This document shows, piece after piece, positions 62,755-64,000 of a stretch of DNA of 64,000 bases. The stretch covers positions 1 to 64,000 of the forward strand of contig CANJKZ010000398.1 in assembly GCA_947471745.1 (NCBI GenBank), in the 5' to 3' direction. Position numbers and translations under genes: made by a program. How positions within the stretch are numbered: position 1 is the stretch's first letter; each line of letters opens with the position of its first letter. Source of the DNA: Closterium sp. Naga37s-1 (lineage: Eukaryota > Streptophyta > Zygnematophyceae > Desmidiales > Closteriaceae). The notes under the pieces were generated by a model that worked only from the letters and a program-made list of their open reading frames with translations, did no database searches and was not told the origin of the DNA.

Positions 62755-64000
62755 AGGGCATGGGCATGGGCATGGGCATGGTGGGCATGGGCATGAGCAT
62801 GAGCATGGGCATCGACCTTCACGCCGTGCCCAGCAATGGCCAGCATTGCTGAGGCTATCAAGGCGAGGAATGAAGGCAGGCGGTGGAGGGAGGGGTGTGT
62901 TACTTACATGCATGCAGCATCACCTGGGTACCACGTGAGGCCCTCCTTGGTACTCATAGGCCTCTCCATAAGGCCTCTCAATGCTCACTGCTCCTTGTAT
63001 CCTCGCCTTTCCCTGTTCTCTCTCCTCTATTCTGCGCATCTCCTCATCCGTATCTCATCAGCCCACCTGTCCATTGTCGACAAGTTCTGCCTCCGCAGCC
63101 CACCTGTCCATTGTCAACATATCCTCATCCCCCCATCACCGTCCCCGTCCCCTCCCCTTCTCCCTCCCCAACACCTCCCATCTCCATCCTCATTCCCATC
63201 CCCATCCCCATCCACCACAACAGCGGCTCCTGGCTACAGCCCTCTTAGACCCGCACAATGTGCGCTTTGTGGTGCTGAGCGAAAGGGACGTGCCGCTGCA
63301 TTCCTTCCCCACGGTGTACCGCTACCTGCTGGCATCCAACCAGTCGTACGTGGGCGGCTACCGCAAGTTCTTCCGCGACAACAAGGCCGCCATCAAGGTC
63401 TTCCCGCGCTCGCTTGTGATCGACGGCTGGATGCACGGCGAGTGCTGGGTCGAGATGGCCAGACCGTGAGTGCTGCTGCCCCTAAGCCAACCCTAAGCCA
63501 CACCGTTTTGCTACCTACACGCTGCCATGTGCTGCGCTGCCATGTTATATGCTGCCCTGCCATGTTCTCCTGTGTGCTAGCCTTGCTTTGCATGGTTGTA
63601 TGATGCATGGTATGATGCATGTTGTCTGATGCATGTGGTATAATGCATGGTCGTATGATGCATGGTCGTATGATGCATGGTTGTACTGCCAGCCGATTCA
63701 GCGGCCATGTGCGTCTCATCTCTCCCCCTCTTCCTCCCAACCCACTCCCATCTCCCCTAACCCCTTGAAATCCATGTATGTGTTGGCATGCAGGCATGCA
63801 ATGGAGGTGGTTCGGGACTGGGAGTGGCACGAGAAGGGGCGGGACTACTGCCAGGTGATGCAGCGCCCCACATGCTGTGTGGACGAGAATCTCATCCACA
63901 ACATCATCACCTCCCAGCACCCGCACCAAGTCGCCAACCGCAGCGTCATGAGCGTCGACTGGCAGCGCAAGACGGGTCACCCGCACACGTACCTCCCTCG
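60468..64000 (+). CDS. DUF266/BC10-like glycosyltransferase (GT14), 5' five exons
   Basis: Type II Golgi-type membrane glycosyltransferase of the plant DUF266 (Core-2/I-branching-like, GT14) group. The substrate is unknown. Exons by GT-AG joins that keep frame: 60468-60717, 60977-61688, 61913-62381, 63224-63465, 63794 to beyond 64000 (about 627 codons so far). A cytosolic tail is followed by one membrane segment, YLAGAGLLVALALFAPLAY (residues 48-66). Residues 84-320 (exon 2) form an acidic, low-complexity stem and 345-400 a Ser/Pro-rich linker. The catalytic domain starts near residue 404: IAFLFLTRGPLPLAPLWERF, VPSKPVFWGTLSIVEA, FVVLSERDVPLHSFPTVYRY and CCVDENLIHNIITS, the DUF266 hallmarks. 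Exon 2 and the choice of the second of two acceptors for exon 3 are predictions. The gene has no visible lesion. Confidence 0.88.
62481..62945 (+). repeat. Intron 3: GGGCAT/GGGCAA array and decayed exon 3 copies
   Basis: A hexamer array of GGGCAT and GGGCAA units fills 62521-62810. It is flanked by short pieces resembling the end of exon 3: CATGCATGCAGCGGCGCCCA (62481) and CATGCATGCAGCATCACCTG (62908) against the exon CATGCACGCCGCCACGCCTG (62263), and GCCGTGCCCAGCAA (62823) with GAGGCTATCAAGGCGAGG (62851), matching the exon end. The long open frames here, on both strands, come from the hexamer. Confidence 0.85.
63596..63690 (+). repeat. Intron 4: ATGCAT-containing tandem repeat
   Basis: Six or seven copies of a 13-15 bp unit, TATGATGCATGGTCG, between exons 4 and 5. 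Each copy holds the palindrome ATGCAT. Confidence 0.85.

Noticed and set aside
62148-62913. Several 100-240 codon frames over GGGCAT repeats
   Set aside because: Products of the hexamer array in intron 3, which is open in all frames on both strands.

Overview
The window looks like a repeat-rich nuclear chromosome of a green-lineage eukaryote. The evidence is GT-AG introns in the one clear host gene, dense nested Ty1/copia retrotransposons, AT-rich host spacers and very GC-rich repeats. A streptophyte alga such as a zygnematophyte (Closterium-like) fits best, but this is inference from the style of the copia proteins and the DUF266/GT14 gene, not proof.

About 80% of the window is retrotransposon. 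I name four copia families A to D (labels mine). Layout: (1) 1-2348 and 14932-15934: 3' end of a family C element (C1, +), its 3' LTR split by B1. (2) 2349-14926: family B element B1 (-), 5-bp TSD GTTGG. (3) 7936-14260: family D element (+), TSD ATATG, inside a minisatellite of B1. (4) 15935-18532 and 26378-27900: host spacer split by (5) 18533-26377, a full-length family C element (C2, -) with two 1209-bp LTRs. (6) 27700-30030: a 5'-truncated non-LTR retrotransposon (-) with a C-terminal restriction-like endonuclease-type region. (7) 30150-31883: a copia scrap and the 5' end of a family A element (+). (8) 31884-34835: family C gag and partial LTR (-), carrying a solo family C LTR (+, TSD TCGTC). 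(9) 34836-39901: family A element (-) whose 5' LTR meets another A LTR head to head. (10) 40303-42519 plus 49394-49444: family B element B2 (-), split by (11) 42520-49393, family C element C4 (-), TSD AGAGG. (12) 49445-55245: family B element B3 (-), inserted into B2. (13) 55246-58415: family B element B4 (+). (14) 58416-64000: host DNA with a foldback element and the first five exons of a type II membrane glycosyltransferase (DUF266/BC10-like, GT14) running off the right edge.

Every retroelement copy has at least one disabling lesion: in-frame stops (mostly TGG to TAG/TGA or CAG to TAG), frameshifts, lost domains, or a changed catalytic residue. Order of events read from nesting and LTR similarity: C1, then B1, then D (youngest, LTRs differing at about five sites); B2 before C4 and B3. 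The most unusual features are a copy of the D element's upstream flank that replaces its 3' internal end, minisatellites that differ between copies at fixed sites in families B and C, a pentanucleotide repeat that shifts the B reading frame, and decayed tandem copies of an exon tail inside intron 3 of the glycosyltransferase gene.
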